From Youngiibacter fragilis 232.1 (GTDB lineage Bacteria > Bacillota > Clostridia > Clostridiales > Clostridiaceae): a stretch of DNA of 64,000 bases. The DNA lies in contig NZ_AXUN02000172.1 of NCBI RefSeq assembly GCF_000495435.3, forward strand, positions 1 through 64,000. Reading direction: 5' to 3'. Shown here in pieces: positions 25,646 to 35,556 of the stretch (positions are counted from its first letter, which is position 1; every line of letters begins with the position of its first letter). The notes below the pieces were generated by a model that saw only the letters and a program-made list of their open reading frames with translations, had not been told where the DNA came from and did no database searches. A program made the translations under genes and the position numbers.

Positions 25646-27376
25646 ATGGGATATCTTGGTAAGTACTTCAGGAGACATCACAGGATGTTCTTTCTGGCTA
25701 TTATAATATTGATGCTTGAGACGGCAGCTGACCTGACGCAGCCGTACCTCATGTCGTCATTGGTAGACGGCGGGGTACTGAAGGGTGACCTTCAGCACAT
25801 ATACAGGCAGGGCGGACTCATGCTCGGGCTTACCGCAATAGGTGCTGTATTCGCATTTTCGCGCAACATAATTTCAAATACTGTAGCGACTGAATTCGCT
25901 AAGGACCTGAGACGAGACATGTTCGAAAAGATACAGGGCTTTTCAATGGATGAGATGGACAGCTTCAGCAGAGGGTCCCTTGTGACCAGACTTACAAGCG
26001 ATGTGACACAGATGCAGAATTTTGCCGGCGGGATGATGAGGATATTCGTCAAGGCACCAATGATATTCCTTGGCAGCCTGTTCATGACCTGGAGACTTGA
26101 CAGCAGGCTTGCCATGGTTGTAACCGCAGTGCTGCCTGTCGTAATAGGACTGATGTACCTTAATGTGAGGATAGGATATCCGCTTTTTCGAAGGATGCAG
26201 GCATCCCTCGACAGGGTGAACGACGGAGTGAGGGAATATCTTTCCGGTGTAAGGGTAGTGAAGTCCTATGGGAGCGAGGCGTCTGAAGGAAGGGCATTCG
26301 GTGAGGCCGGCGGAAGGCTTGCAAGTGACAGCGAGGCAGCGATGCGCACCATGTCATTCTTCAGTCCCATGATCGCTCTGGTGGTGAACCTTACACTTGC
26401 AGCGATACTGTACCTTGGCGGGAGGTTCCACTCAAATGGAGAGATAATGCCAGGGCAGCTGATGGCAATGGTGAACTACATGACACAGCTTCTGTTCAGC
26501 ATCCACATGATAGGAAACATATTCAATGTGTTTGTCAGGGCAAAGGCATCCCATGAGAGGATAGATGAGGTATTCAGTTCGGCAGGAGGGGAAATGGACG
26601 GGGAAAATGAGCTTAAGGGTCAGGTAACGGAGCTTATGTTCGACAAAGTTTCCTTCTCCTATCCGGAAGGTTCAGGAATATGCGCAATTAGGGACATAAG
26701 CTTCAAGGTCAGGTCAGGTGAGACGCTTGGGATCATTGGGTCGACCGGATCCGGAAAGACAACGGTGGCAAACCTTATTCTCAGGCTCTATGACACGGAA
26801 TATGGAGTCATCAGCCTGTCAGGCATGGACTTGAAGTTGATAAGGCTTTCCTCGCTTCGGGGGAAAATAGCTGCAGTTCCTCAGAGACCCGTGCTTTTCA
26901 GCGGCACTGTCGGGGAGAACATGCGCTGGGGGAAAGGTGACGCTTCTGATGATGAGATCAGGAAAGCGCTAAGTCTTGCTGATGCCTCGGCGTTCATCGA
27001 ATCATCAAAGGATGGTCTGGATACCAGAGTCGGAAGAGGCGGCATGACCCTATCCGGTGGACAGAAGCAAAGGATATCCCTCGCGAGGGCACTGATAAGG
27101 AGACCTGACATATTGATACTCGATGACTCCTTCAGCAAGGTGGATGCTGTCACAGAATCGAGGATAAGGAAGTCCCTCAAATCTGAAGCAAAGGACATGA
27201 TAACAGTCCTTATAGCACAGAAGATAACATCAGTCATGGGCTGCGACATGATACTCGTACTTGACAAGGGAATTTCTGTCGGACTCGGTACCCATAAGGA
27301 GCTGTTGGCTGAATCCAAGGAGTACAGGGAAATCTACAGGTCCCAGATAGGCGAGGTGGAAGATGGCGAAAGATAA
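25646..27376 (+). CDS. ABC exporter half-transporter with degenerate ATP site
   Basis: This is a multidrug-type ABC exporter half, 576 residues: six membrane helices (to about residue 310), then the ATPase domain. Walker A GSTGSGKT (365-372) and signature LSGGQ (469-473) are intact. The residue after the Walker B Asp493 is Asp494 instead of the catalytic Glu, and the switch His is replaced by Gln525 (IAQKIT). This is the degenerate pattern seen in one half of heterodimeric exporters such as BmrCD/LmrCD/TM287-288. The ATG at 25646 is used, as its upstream extension is not family-like. It overlaps the partner gene by 14 bases. The substrate is unknown. Confidence 0.92.
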   Translation: MGYLGKYFRRHHRMFFLAIIILMLETAADLTQPYLMSSLVDGGVLKGDLQHIYRQGGLMLGLTAIGAVFAFSRNIISNTVATEFAKDLRRDMFEKIQGFSMDEMDSFSRGSLVTRLTSDVTQMQNFAGGMMRIFVKAPMIFLGSLFMTWRLDSRLAMVVTAVLPVVIGLMYLNVRIGYPLFRRMQASLDRVNDGVREYLSGVRVVKSYGSEASEGRAFGEAGGRLASDSEAAMRTMSFFSPMIALVVNLTLAAILYLGGRFHSNGEIMPGQLMAMVNYMTQLLFSIHMIGNIFNVFVRAKASHERIDEVFSSAGGEMDGENELKGQVTELMFDKVSFSYPEGSGICAIRDISFKVRSGETLGIIGSTGSGKTTVANLILRLYDTEYGVISLSGMDLKLIRLSSLRGKIAAVPQRPVLFSGTVGENMRWGKGDASDDEIRKALSLADASAFIESSKDGLDTRVGRGGMTLSGGQKQRISLARALIRRPDILILDDSFSKVDAVTESRIRKSLKSEAKDMITVLIAQKITSVMGCDMILVLDKGISVGLGTHKELLAESKEYREIYRSQIGEVEDGER

Positions 27377-29207
27377 GGGGAAGAACCAGGATTACGGACT
27401 TCAGGGGATTAAAGGAGCAGGACCTGGCCACAGGAGGTTCGGAGGTCCTGCAGAGAAGCCAAAGGACATGAAGGGTACGCTATTGAGGCTTTGGGGATAC
27501 CTTAAGCTTCAGAAGGGACTCTTCATTACAGCATTCATCCTTGTGGCATTTGGAAATCTCGCTAGCCTTTCAGCACCATACCTTATCTACAGGAGCATAG
27601 ACACGGTCGCTGAAGGCGCTGGCATGGAGAGGCTGAGACTCATCCTTATGGCACTCTCCTCGGTATATCTGGCTGATTCAATGCTGTCGGTTCTGCAGGG
27701 TGTCCTGATTGCCAGAGCTTCGCAGAGAGTTGTGCTAGGATTGAGGAAAGCGGTTTTTTCAAAGCTCCTTAAGCTGCCGATGTTCTTCTATGACACGAAA
27801 AGCCATGGAGACCTCATGTCGAGGCTGACAAATGATGTTGACAATATTTCCACATCCCTGTCGGGATCTTCGGTACAGTTCATGCATGCGGTCATGACAG
27901 TCACCGGTTCCTTCATCCTTATGGTCTCCCTTAGCCCCGTGCTGACACTTGGTGCCCTTATAACGCTGCCTTTGTCGGCCCTTGCCACCAGAGAGGTTGT
28001 CAGGCGGACATCCAGGCTTTTCAAGCTGCAGCAGGCGGACCTGGGAGCTTTGAACGGGTACATGGAGGAGAGCATTTCAGGATTTGAGGTGCTCAAGGCA
28101 TTCGGCAGGGAGGAGGAATCATTGAACGAGTTCACTGCGGTCAATGATAGGCTTAAGAAGGTATCCCTTAAGGCCCAGATAATTTCTGGAGCTCTTATGC
28201 CGGCGATGAATGTGATAAGCAACCTTGGATATGCGGTAATCGCAATTCTTGGAGGGATACTTAGCTACAGGGGCATCATTTCTATCGGAGTAATAGCGGG
28301 ATTTTTGGGATACTCAAGGCAGTTCACGAGACCCATAACTGATATTGCAAGCATCTTCAATACCCTTCAGTCTGCTGTGGCTGGAGCTGAAAGGGTTTTT
28401 GAGGTCATGGATGAAGTGGAGGAGACTCCTGATGGCGAAGCTGCAATAAGGCTTGATGAGGCATTCGGGGATGTTGAATTCAGGAATGTAAGCTTCTCAT
28501 ACAGAAAGGGAGAACCTGTAATCAGGGACATAAGCTTCAGATGTGAAAGGGGTATGACTGTTGCCCTGGTAGGGCCAACAGGAGCCGGAAAAACTACGGT
28601 CGTGAACCTTATGAACAGGTCCTACGAGGCGGATTCGGGAACCATACTGATCGATGGCTGCAATATAAGTGAGATCAGAAGGAGCGACCTCAGGAAGCTC
28701 TTCGGTATGGTGCTTCAGGATACTTACCTCTTCTCAGGTACGATAAGGGAGAATATTGCGTATTCAAGACCTGACGCATCTCTGGAGGATGTAATCGCTT
28801 CGGCGAAGACTGCAGACTGCCATGAATTCATAATGAGGCTTCCAAAAGGATATGATACTGACCTGAGGGAGTCTGGATCATCCCTTTCCGAGGGAGAGAG
28901 GCAGCTTATTGCTATCGCCAGGGCTGTGCTCTCTGATCCGTCCATAATGATACTTGATGAGGCCACAAGCTCGGTGGACACAAGGACTGAACTGAGGATC
29001 CAGGAGGCGATGAAGAGGATAAAGTCAGGCAGGACCAGCTTCATGATAGCACACAGGCTTTCGACGATAAGGGAGGCTGACCTCATTCTGTTCATCGAGG
29101 ACGGTACGATAGCGGAACAGGGTACCCACCAGGAACTCATGGACAGGAAGGGACGCTATTACAGGATGCACAGCATACAGTATGCGAACATAGGTGAGGA
29201 CATATGA
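27363..29207 (+). CDS. ABC exporter half-transporter with consensus ATP site
   Basis: This is the partner half-exporter, 614 residues. A charged, glycine-rich N-terminal extension of about 35 residues precedes the membrane domain, which is followed by the ATPase. Walker A GPTGAGKT (404-411), catalytic Glu533 in LDEATSSVD and His564 in IAHRLST are intact. The signature reads LSEGE (508-512) rather than LSGGQ. That combination pairs with the defective residues of the first subunit to form one degenerate and one active site. It starts within the end of the first gene, ensuring equal synthesis, and a bidirectional terminator follows. Confidence 0.92.
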   Translation: MAKDKGKNQDYGLQGIKGAGPGHRRFGGPAEKPKDMKGTLLRLWGYLKLQKGLFITAFILVAFGNLASLSAPYLIYRSIDTVAEGAGMERLRLILMALSSVYLADSMLSVLQGVLIARASQRVVLGLRKAVFSKLLKLPMFFYDTKSHGDLMSRLTNDVDNISTSLSGSSVQFMHAVMTVTGSFILMVSLSPVLTLGALITLPLSALATREVVRRTSRLFKLQQADLGALNGYMEESISGFEVLKAFGREEESLNEFTAVNDRLKKVSLKAQIISGALMPAMNVISNLGYAVIAILGGILSYRGIISIGVIAGFLGYSRQFTRPITDIASIFNTLQSAVAGAERVFEVMDEVEETPDGEAAIRLDEAFGDVEFRNVSFSYRKGEPVIRDISFRCERGMTVALVGPTGAGKTTVVNLMNRSYEADSGTILIDGCNISEIRRSDLRKLFGMVLQDTYLFSGTIRENIAYSRPDASLEDVIASAKTADCHEFIMRLPKGYDTDLRESGSSLSEGERQLIAIARAVLSDPSIMILDEATSSVDTRTELRIQEAMKRIKSGRTSFMIAHRLSTIREADLILFIEDGTIAEQGTHQELMDRKGRYYRMHSIQYANIGEDI

Positions 29208-29209
29208 AT

Positions 29210-29243
29210 AAAAGCTCCGGATCTTAGACGCCGGAGCTTTTTC
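29210..29243. terminator. Bidirectional terminator after ABC exporter
   Basis: An 11-bp perfect stem AAAAGCTCCGG (29210-29220) with 29231-29241 has A residues before and T residues after, so it can work on both strands for the two convergent genes. Confidence 0.85.
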
Positions 29244-29595
29244 ATATCATCAGTTCAAGCTTTGCAAGAGGTACCCAGCCTCTGGTCTGCTTCTCTGGAT
29301 TAACGCAGAATGCCCATCCGTTCATCTCGTTCATAGGGATGAGTATGTCACCCTTGCTGCAGTCAAGCTCCTTCGAGGTATAGTCTTCAGTCAGGTAATA
29401 CTCCTCACCCAGGTCGGCCAGGAGCTGCTTTGGTATCCAGCCTTCTCTTAAAGTCCCTTCGGAAATGCAATATACCCAGTTCTTCCATACGGGGTTCCCG
29501 ATGAATTCCTCACCCTTGACTACCCTGTCACCCTTCTTAAGGTCAAGGAAGTTGATCTCGTTGGCGATATGTGGAAAGACAACTCTGTATTTCAT
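29242..29595 (-). CDS. Tandem SH3-like domain protein
   Basis: This is a soluble protein of 117 residues with two similar halves. Each half holds a basic/hydrophobic strand pattern, a KGD turn (LKKGDRV; CSKGDIL) and a closing W-x-P motif (REGWIPKQLL; TRGWVPLAKLE). This is the layout of bacterial SH3 or variant-SH3 repeats. No signal peptide is seen, so it is probably cytoplasmic and binds a protein or small ligand. The neighbouring gene starts upstream on the same strand with its stop 1 base from this start, so the two form an operon. Confidence 0.7.
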   Translation of the reverse strand: MKYRVVFPHIANEINFLDLKKGDRVVKGEEFIGNPVWKNWVYCISEGTLREGWIPKQLLADLGEEYYLTEDYTSKELDCSKGDILIPMNEMNGWAFCVNPEKQTRGWVPLAKLELMI

Positions 29596-29596
29596 A

Positions 29597-30073
29597 TCAG
29601 ATGCCTAAAGTTTCGATGATCTCAGTGATAAGGAGATCCATTTCCTCAGTCTCCAGGTTCTCACTTATCTCATAGTAGGGTGTCGCCATGCAGTTCCTGT
29701 CGAAAAGCCTGAAAAGCTCAAGCATGACAGGACTTGTTTCAGGTTCCATCCTCTGGGTTTCATCTCCCCGGTAAGTCAGGACTCCAACGAATTCATGACC
29801 CGACTTGACCTTTTCCATGACCTGTTCCACATAGGGTACCAATGTTCTCTTTACATAGACTTCAAAGCTCTCGGGAGCTGTCTCCTTGTCTTCAGAAGAC
29901 CTATTCACATATAACGAATAGAATTTTTGGACGTCTGGAATCTGCACAATGTCAAGGCCCAGTGCGACCAGGTCAGAAACCAAAGGGAGAGCTCCATTGG
30001 AGATCCTCTTGTCCTCAGGAAGCGATGACTGGTTCATTATGCTGTGGGCTACTACAATGATCTTATTTGTCAT
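29597..30073 (-). CDS. Putative TudS-related protein (uncertain)
   Basis: This is a soluble protein of 158 residues beginning MTNKIIVVAHSIMNQSS. The opening strand, the H-x-x-x-N motif and the following LPLVSDLVALGLDIVQIPD recall the TudS-related (CD3072-like, DUF523-neighbour) putative desulfidase family. There the motif usually reads His-Cys-x-x-Asn, and here a Ser stands at that Cys. If the relation is right, an iron-sulfur ligand would be missing. The start at 30073 is supported by AGAGGTG upstream. The assignment is tentative. Confidence 0.5.
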   Translation of the reverse strand: MTNKIIVVAHSIMNQSSLPEDKRISNGALPLVSDLVALGLDIVQIPDVQKFYSLYVNRSSEDKETAPESFEVYVKRTLVPYVEQVMEKVKSGHEFVGVLTYRGDETQRMEPETSPVMLELFRLFDRNCMATPYYEISENLETEEMDLLITEIIETLGI

Positions 30074-30311
30074 AATTGCACCTCTTTTGTCGTATAAGTA
30101 CATTATTGCACGTTGAGGGACAAAACTCAACAAGGCCAGGACTTCGGCAAAATGAGCATAGACCCTTGTCCGGTAGCGCATATGATGATTTTAAAGCTTA
30201 TTCTGCGTTGCGATGTTTACAAATTGTTAGGACATTGTGAATAATGGTTTTTGCGAAGGTATGCATTTTTGCTGTGTGGTAGAATGGTATCAGGAATACA
30301 GGAGGTGCCGT

Positions 30312-30536
30312 ATGGAGAATGGACTTAATGAGGAAATTCTGGACAAGCTGACTAAGGTTTGTCTGTGCAAGGCGATTCCGAGAAAAAGGATAAAGGATGC
30401 AATAAGAGCAGGAGCCGACACAGTAGTGAAGGTCAACAAGGAAGTGGGCTCTGGAAGTGGAGGCTGCGGAGGGAGAAGATGCGGACCTAAGATCGCTGCC
30501 CTCCTTGAAGGCTACATGAACGGAGAGTGGGTATGA
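30312..30536 (+). CDS. BFD-like [2Fe-2S] protein
   Basis: This is a small protein of 74 residues with the spacing of bacterioferritin-associated ferredoxin-like domains: Cys17-x-Cys19, then Cys52-x4-Cys57 (GCGGRRCG). It would bind one [2Fe-2S] cluster and act in electron transfer or iron release. AGGAGGTGCCGT precedes the ATG at 30312; a longer in-frame upstream part is not family-like. The nitroreductase starts one base after its stop, so the ferredoxin may supply electrons to it, or the two may only share transcription. Confidence 0.85.
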   Translation: MENGLNEEILDKLTKVCLCKAIPRKRIKDAIRAGADTVVKVNKEVGSGSGGCGGRRCGPKIAALLEGYMNGEWV

Positions 30537-30537
30537 T

Positions 30538-31056
30538 ATGGATGTACATGCAGCCATAAACAGCAGGAGAAGCACCAGGAGATTCAAGCCTGACAAGGTC
30601 AGCAAGAGTCTCATACTGAAGGTCTTTGACGCAGGGAGGCTGGCTCCCACTGCAAGAAACCTGCAGAGCCTGAAGTTCGTAGCTGTGACTGAGGATGCAG
30701 TGAAGGAAAGGCTGAGACCACATCTCAACGGGCAGAACTATGCCCTTGAGGCACCGGCCCTAATGGTAATATGTTCCGTTGACAACTGCAGGGTGATGAA
30801 GTGCGGTGAACCTGCCGGGACAATAGATGCAGCCATAGCCCTTTCATTCATGATGCTTAGGGCTGAGGAGCTGGGTCTCTCCACCTGCTGGATGGGGAAT
30901 TTCGACGCAGATGGGGTAAGGGCTGCACTTGGGGCTCCTGAAACCGTGAAGGTGGTTGCCATATCGCCGCTTGGATACTCAGACGAAAGGCACACTCTGA
31001 GGATGAGGAAGAACCTGTCCGAATTCGTGTCCTTCAACGGATACTACACCGAATGA
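30538..31056 (+). CDS. Nitroreductase-family flavoprotein
   Basis: This is an FMN-dependent oxidoreductase of 172 residues. The N-terminal RRSTRRFKPDKVS and LAPTARNLQS motifs bind FMN phosphate, and TCWMGNFD plus ISPLGYSDE are the C-terminal family motifs. It reduces nitro compounds, quinones or other acceptors with NAD(P)H; the natural substrate is unknown. It follows the BFD-like gene immediately and is followed by the barnase gene, which starts 12 bases after its stop. Confidence 0.88.
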   Translation: MDVHAAINSRRSTRRFKPDKVSKSLILKVFDAGRLAPTARNLQSLKFVAVTEDAVKERLRPHLNGQNYALEAPALMVICSVDNCRVMKCGEPAGTIDAAIALSFMMLRAEELGLSTCWMGNFDADGVRAALGAPETVKVVAISPLGYSDERHTLRMRKNLSEFVSFNGYYTE

Positions 31057-31067
31057 GGGGTTGCTTT

Positions 31068-31556
31068 ATGAAGAAGATTTACAGGATTCTTGCAGGACTC
31101 CTTGTCCTGATTCTTATGACTTTCACGGTTTCAGGCTGTGCGAGCGGGACAGGGCAGACAATCGGGACATCTCCATCGAATGTGACTGTCCCATCAGGGA
31201 CTGAGGAAGCGAAGCTCAGGGAGGACGGCCACTATTATACAAAGGACGATGTGGCGGAGTACATACATACGTTTGGAAAGCTTCCTGAAAACTTCATAAC
31301 CAAGGACGAGGCAGAGGACCTTGGCTGGGTTGCAGGCAAGGGAAACCTGTGGGAGGTCAGCGACAAGCTGGTCATCGGCGGAGACAGGTTCGGAAACCGT
31401 GAAGGACTGCTTCCGAAAGCAACAGGAAGGGTCTGGTATGAATGTGATGTCAACTATGAAGGGGGCTTCAGGGGAGATGACAGGATAGTATTCTCCAATG
31501 ACGGTCTCATCTATTTCACCAGCGACCACTATGCAAGCTTCAAGAAACTCTACTGA
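31068..31556 (+). CDS. Lipid-anchored barnase-like ribonuclease
   Basis: This is a guanyl-specific ribonuclease of the barnase/N1 family on a lipoprotein. The signal peptide ends TFTVSGC with Cys24 as the lipid anchor, a 30-residue Ser/Thr-rich linker follows, then the barnase domain (about 56-162). All catalytic residues are present: Glu125 (barnase E73) in YECDVNY, Arg135 and Arg139 (R83, R87) in GFRGDDRI, and His154 (H102) in SDHYASF. Barnase itself is a freely secreted protein, so surface anchoring is unusual. GAGGGG lies 7 bases before the ATG. The next gene encodes the inhibitor barstar, as expected to protect the cell before export. Confidence 0.93.
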   Translation: MKKIYRILAGLLVLILMTFTVSGCASGTGQTIGTSPSNVTVPSGTEEAKLREDGHYYTKDDVAEYIHTFGKLPENFITKDEAEDLGWVAGKGNLWEVSDKLVIGGDRFGNREGLLPKATGRVWYECDVNYEGGFRGDDRIVFSNDGLIYFTSDHYASFKKLY

Positions 31557-31570
31557 CGGGAGGGACAGGG

Positions 31571-31843
31571 ATGAGAAAAGCTATCCTCAATGGAAAAAGG
31601 ATGATCAGCAGGGAAGTGGCTCATGCTTACCTCAAGAGAAAGCTTGGCTTCCCTGATTACTACGGAAGGAATCTTGATGCGCTCTGGGACCTTCTTGCTA
31701 CGATACATGAGCCGTTTGAAATAAGGATATACAACAGAGGTTCAGCACTTGAAAAAATGGGTGAGTACGGAGAGAGGCTTCTATCCACTATTGACGAAGC
31801 TGCTGACGAAAATCCGAGGATCACGGTAAGATACTGCAATTGA
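31571..31843 (+). CDS. Barstar-family ribonuclease inhibitor
   Basis: This is a cytoplasmic protein of 90 residues that plugs the active site of barnase. The binding helix is conserved: YYGRNLDALWD, with Asp36, Trp39 and Asp40 matching barstar Asp35, Trp38 and Asp39. It follows the ribonuclease gene by 14 bases, so toxin and inhibitor are co-expressed. Its stop codon overlaps the -35 box of the ileS promoter. Confidence 0.93.
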   Translation: MRKAILNGKRMISREVAHAYLKRKLGFPDYYGRNLDALWDLLATIHEPFEIRIYNRGSALEKMGEYGERLLSTIDEAADENPRITVRYCN

Positions 31844-31868
31844 CAGCATTATGCGCATGTATTATAAT
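31840..31868 (+). promoter_or_regulatory. Consensus promoter of ileS
   Basis: A perfect TTGACA (31840-31845), a 17-bp spacer and a perfect TATAAT (31863-31868) lie just upstream of the T-box leader. Confidence 0.85.
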
Positions 31869-31879
31869 ATTAACGATTA

Positions 31880-32100
31880 AAATGCGTTGAGCAGGAAGAG
31901 TAATTTTTCAAAACCGTACAGAGAGTGGCCGTCTGGTGCAAGGCCTCCGGAAAGGGAAATGAAAATCACCTGGGAGCATGCAGGCCGAAAATGAAGTAAG
32001 CCAGCACGGGAATCCTCCGTTACAGGACAGGGCATGATGGTGCCTTTTGAAATTAGGTGGTATAGCGAGACCTCGCCCTATTTTGGGTGAGGTCTTTTTT
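31880..32100 (+). promoter_or_regulatory. T-box riboswitch (isoleucine) with terminator
   Basis: The leader senses uncharged isoleucine tRNA and controls ileS by antitermination. The conserved T-box sequence is visible as AATTAGGTGGTATAGCGAG around 32051-32069, a variant of the usual AGGGTGGNACCGCG. The competing terminator stem 32068-32078 with 32085-32095 is followed by six T residues. A likely Ile specifier codon ATC is at 31965-31967 in the upstream stem, although the specifier loop was judged by eye only. Confidence 0.88.
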
Positions 32101-32120
32101 AGATTAAGGAGTTGTGATCA

Positions 32121-35100
32121 ATGTACAAGAAGGTTGACGGATCAAAGACCTTTACAGGTATGGAAAAAGAGGTGAGGGAACTCTGGAAGGAAAAGGACAT
32201 CATAAACAGGAGCTATGCGCTCAATCCTGATGGTGAGTCCTTCACGTTCTATGACGGACCTCCTACAGCCAATGGAAAGCCCCATGTAGGTCATGTCCTG
32301 ACCAGGGTTGTCAAGGACCTTATACCAAGGTATAAGTCAATGAAGGGATACCAGGTGTTAAGGAAGGCAGGCTGGGATACCCATGGACTTCCCGTGGAGC
32401 TTGAAGTTGAGAAGAAGCTGGGTATATCAGGCAAGCAGGATATTGAGGCCTTTGGAGTTGAAAACTTCATAAAGGAGTGCAAGGAGAGCGTATTCAAGTA
32501 CGTTGGAATGTGGAAGGAAATGTCTGACATGGTCGGATTCTGGGTCGACATGGACAATCCATACGTTACATTTGACAACAACTATATCGAATCAGAATGG
32601 TGGGCCCTTAAGACGATGTGGGAAAATGACCTTCTGTACAAGGGCTTCAAGGTCATGCCATACTGCCCGAGATGCGGAACCGGACTTTCTTCCCATGAAG
32701 TCGCGCAGGGGTACAAGGATGTAAGGGACACAACGGCCATAGCGAAGTTCAGGCTGAAGGGCGAGGAGAACAAGTACATACTCGCGTGGACCACTACGCC
32801 GTGGACACTGCCTTCAAATGCGGCACTTGCCCTGAACAAGAACTTCACATATGCGGAGGTGAAGGTTGGGGAGGAGATCCTCATACTTGCCAAGGAGCTT
32901 ATCGGGACAGTTCTCAAGGACCTTGAGCATGAGGTTGTGAGGGAATTCCTTGGTGAGGAGCTCCTTGGAAAGGACTATGAGCAGCTCATACCATTCCACA
33001 CTCCTGAAAAGAGGGCGTTCTTCGTGATACACGGAGATTTCGTAACACTTTCAGATGGTACCGGAATAGTCCATATAGCACCTGCATACGGCGAGGATGA
33101 CTACAATGTGGGAATGAGGAACAACATCCCTTTCATCCACCTTGTTGATGCTGAAGGAAAGTTCGTTGATGAAGTCACTCCGTTTGCAGGAATGAACGTA
33201 AAGAAGGCTGATTCTGAGATACTCCACTGGCTGGAGCACGAGAACAAGCTGTTCTCAAAGGACAAATACTTACATTCATACCCTCATTGCTGGAGATGCG
33301 ATACTCCACTCCTTTATTATCCCAAGGACAGCTGGTTTGTAAAGATGAGCTCGCTCAGGGATGAACTCATGGAAAACTCAGACAGCGTCAACTGGTACCC
33401 TGACAACATCAGGACCGGAAGAATGGGCAAATTCCTTGAGAATGTAATTGACTGGAGCCTTTCAAGGGACAGGTACTGGGGTACTCCGCTTCCGATATGG
33501 GAATGCTCATGCGGACACAGGGAATGCATAGGGGGAATATCTGAGCTCAAGGAAAAGGGCATCGACGTTCCTGAGAACATCGAGCTCCACAAGCCTTATA
33601 TTGATGAGGTGTTCCTGAAGTGCGAGAAGTGCGGCGGGACCATGAAGAGGACCCACGAAGTCATAGACGCATGGTTTGACAGCGGATCCATGCCTTTCGC
33701 ACAGTGGCACTATCCGTTTGAGAACAAGGAGATATTCGAGAAGAACTTCCCCGCACAGTTCATATCAGAAGCTGTTGACCAGACCAGGGGATGGTTCTAC
33801 ACGCTCCTTGCGATAAGCACCGCGCTCTTTGGAAAGAGCTCCTTCCAGAACTGCATCGTCCTTGGACATGTGCTGGACAAGAAGGGCATCAAGATGTCGA
33901 AGCATAAGGGGAATGTCGTAGAGCCGATGAAGATACTTGAAGAGATCGGAGCGGACGCGACCAGATGGCACTTCCTTACAGCATCAGCCCCATGGCTGCC
34001 GGTAAGGTTCTCGGAAGAGGATGTTGCGGAGAGCCAGAGGAAGTTCATATCAACATACTATAACGTATATTCCTTCTATGTCCTTTACGCTGAGCTCGAC
34101 AACTTCAATCCGCTGGAGTACAGGGAGTTCCAGTCTGAGAACATAATGGACAAGTGGATACTCTCAAAGCTCAACAGCCTTGTGAAGGGTGTCGAGGAGC
34201 ATATGGATTCCTATGACATCACAGGAGCTGCGCTCCTCATCGAGGATTTTACCGATGAGCTTTCAAACTGGTATGTCAGGAGGAACAGGGCAAGGTTCTG
34301 GTCCGACAGGCTTACTGAAGACAAGATAGGGGCATACACGACACTTTATGAGGTGCTTGTTACCCTGACAAAGGTCGCTGCGCCGTTCATACCGTTCCTG
34401 ACTGAAGAGGTCTATCAGAACCTTGTGAAGGGTCTTGACCAGGGCTCACCTGAATCGGTTCATCTCACAAGCTTCCCGTCATGCATCGAAGCGTGTGTGG
34501 ACAAGGAGCTCGAGAAGCAGATGGATCTTGCGTACAGCCTTGTGAAGCTTGGCAGGAGCGCAAGAAACGCAGCGAACATAAAGAACAGGCAGCCGCTCAG
34601 TTCCATGCTCATTTCAGAGAAGGAGCTTCCGGAATATTATGGTGACATAATAAAGGATGAGCTGAATGTCAAGGAAGTTGTCCTGGGAGCTGACCTTTCA
34701 AAGTACGTCAACTATGAGATCAAGCCAAACCTTCCAGTGCTTGGCAAGGCTTTTGGAAAACTCATACCTGGCATCAAGGCTGAGATCGGCAAGATGGACC
34801 AGATGACTCTCGCAAGAAGGGTAGACAGGGGAGAAACTGTACTTATAAACGTTTCGGGAACGGAAATCGGTCTTTCAAGCGAAAACCTGCTTGTAACCAT
34901 GCAGGGACTCGAAGGCTTTGCATTCTCCGGTGAAGGTGAGCTTGGCGTAGTCCTTGACACAAACATCACCGAGGAGCTGAGAGAGGAAGGTAATGTCAGG
35001 GAAGTCATATCCAAGATCCAGACCATGAGGAAGGAAAAAGGGTTTGAGGTTGCTGACAAGATAATACTCTTCGTAAGCGGCAATGACCTGATCGAAGGTA

Positions 35101-35237
35101 TAATACGAAAGAACAGCGAACATATCATGAAGGAGACACTCACTCTGGACATAAGGTTCGGTGAGGAGGAGGGTTCCCAGGAGGCGAACATCAATGGCGA
35201 AAAGCTGATGATGGGAGCAAAGGTCGCTGCAAAGTAA
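32121..35237 (+). CDS. ileS: Isoleucyl-tRNA synthetase, long (IleS2-like) form
   Basis: This class I aminoacyl-tRNA synthetase charges isoleucine onto its tRNA. The ATP motifs are HVGH (55-58, in NGKPHVGH) and KMSKH (about 591-595). A long editing domain lies between them, and the C-terminal anticodon-binding region is extended. At 1038 residues it is longer than the ~930-residue IleS1 type and resembles the eukaryote-like IleS2 type, which is often less sensitive to mupirocin; sensitivity here is not shown. It is controlled by the T-box directly upstream, and a terminator follows. Confidence 0.95.
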   Translation: MYKKVDGSKTFTGMEKEVRELWKEKDIINRSYALNPDGESFTFYDGPPTANGKPHVGHVLTRVVKDLIPRYKSMKGYQVLRKAGWDTHGLPVELEVEKKLGISGKQDIEAFGVENFIKECKESVFKYVGMWKEMSDMVGFWVDMDNPYVTFDNNYIESEWWALKTMWENDLLYKGFKVMPYCPRCGTGLSSHEVAQGYKDVRDTTAIAKFRLKGEENKYILAWTTTPWTLPSNAALALNKNFTYAEVKVGEEILILAKELIGTVLKDLEHEVVREFLGEELLGKDYEQLIPFHTPEKRAFFVIHGDFVTLSDGTGIVHIAPAYGEDDYNVGMRNNIPFIHLVDAEGKFVDEVTPFAGMNVKKADSEILHWLEHENKLFSKDKYLHSYPHCWRCDTPLLYYPKDSWFVKMSSLRDELMENSDSVNWYPDNIRTGRMGKFLENVIDWSLSRDRYWGTPLPIWECSCGHRECIGGISELKEKGIDVPENIELHKPYIDEVFLKCEKCGGTMKRTHEVIDAWFDSGSMPFAQWHYPFENKEIFEKNFPAQFISEAVDQTRGWFYTLLAISTALFGKSSFQNCIVLGHVLDKKGIKMSKHKGNVVEPMKILEEIGADATRWHFLTASAPWLPVRFSEEDVAESQRKFISTYYNVYSFYVLYAELDNFNPLEYREFQSENIMDKWILSKLNSLVKGVEEHMDSYDITGAALLIEDFTDELSNWYVRRNRARFWSDRLTEDKIGAYTTLYEVLVTLTKVAAPFIPFLTEEVYQNLVKGLDQGSPESVHLTSFPSCIEACVDKELEKQMDLAYSLVKLGRSARNAANIKNRQPLSSMLISEKELPEYYGDIIKDELNVKEVVLGADLSKYVNYEIKPNLPVLGKAFGKLIPGIKAEIGKMDQMTLARRVDRGETVLINVSGTEIGLSSENLLVTMQGLEGFAFSGEGELGVVLDTNITEELREEGNVREVISKIQTMRKEKGFEVADKIILFVSGNDLIEGIIRKNSEHIMKETLTLDIRFGEEEGSQEANINGEKLMMGAKVAAK

Positions 35238-35245
35238 GTGGATTT

Positions 35246-35278
35246 AGGCCGCGGGATTTACCTGCGGCCTGACTTTTT
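35246..35278 (+). terminator. Terminator after ileS
   Basis: A 10-bp stem (35246-35255 with 35261-35270, one G-U pair) has a 5-nt loop and is followed by GACTTTTTA. Confidence 0.8.
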
Positions 35279-35556
35279 ACATTTGCCCGCCGGATACATG
35301 TAAATATTTCAGAAAATCTTCGGATTTTCATACTTTTTTATTGAAACAGGGAACAATTTTGCAGATAATGTATTATAATAAAAATGATAAGGTTTACTCT
35401 AAAACATTGAAAAGAAATGATTGGCTATTGTTCGTGATTTTATGAAAATGAATGAAAATGATAGCCTGAAATAATAGGAACACAAGGCAATCTGTAGTAT
35501 AATATCAAGATATGGTTTAGAAGGCTTATTAATCGAATATAGGGGAGTGAATTATA
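35279..35556 (+). promoter_or_regulatory. AT-rich control region of the LacI-family regulator
   Basis: No gene is seen. Two TATAAT sequences are present, at 35374-35379 and 35498-35503. The second lies 54 bases before the regulator start and is the better candidate -10, although its -35 region is weak. No clear cre-like palindrome was found. Confidence 0.4.
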
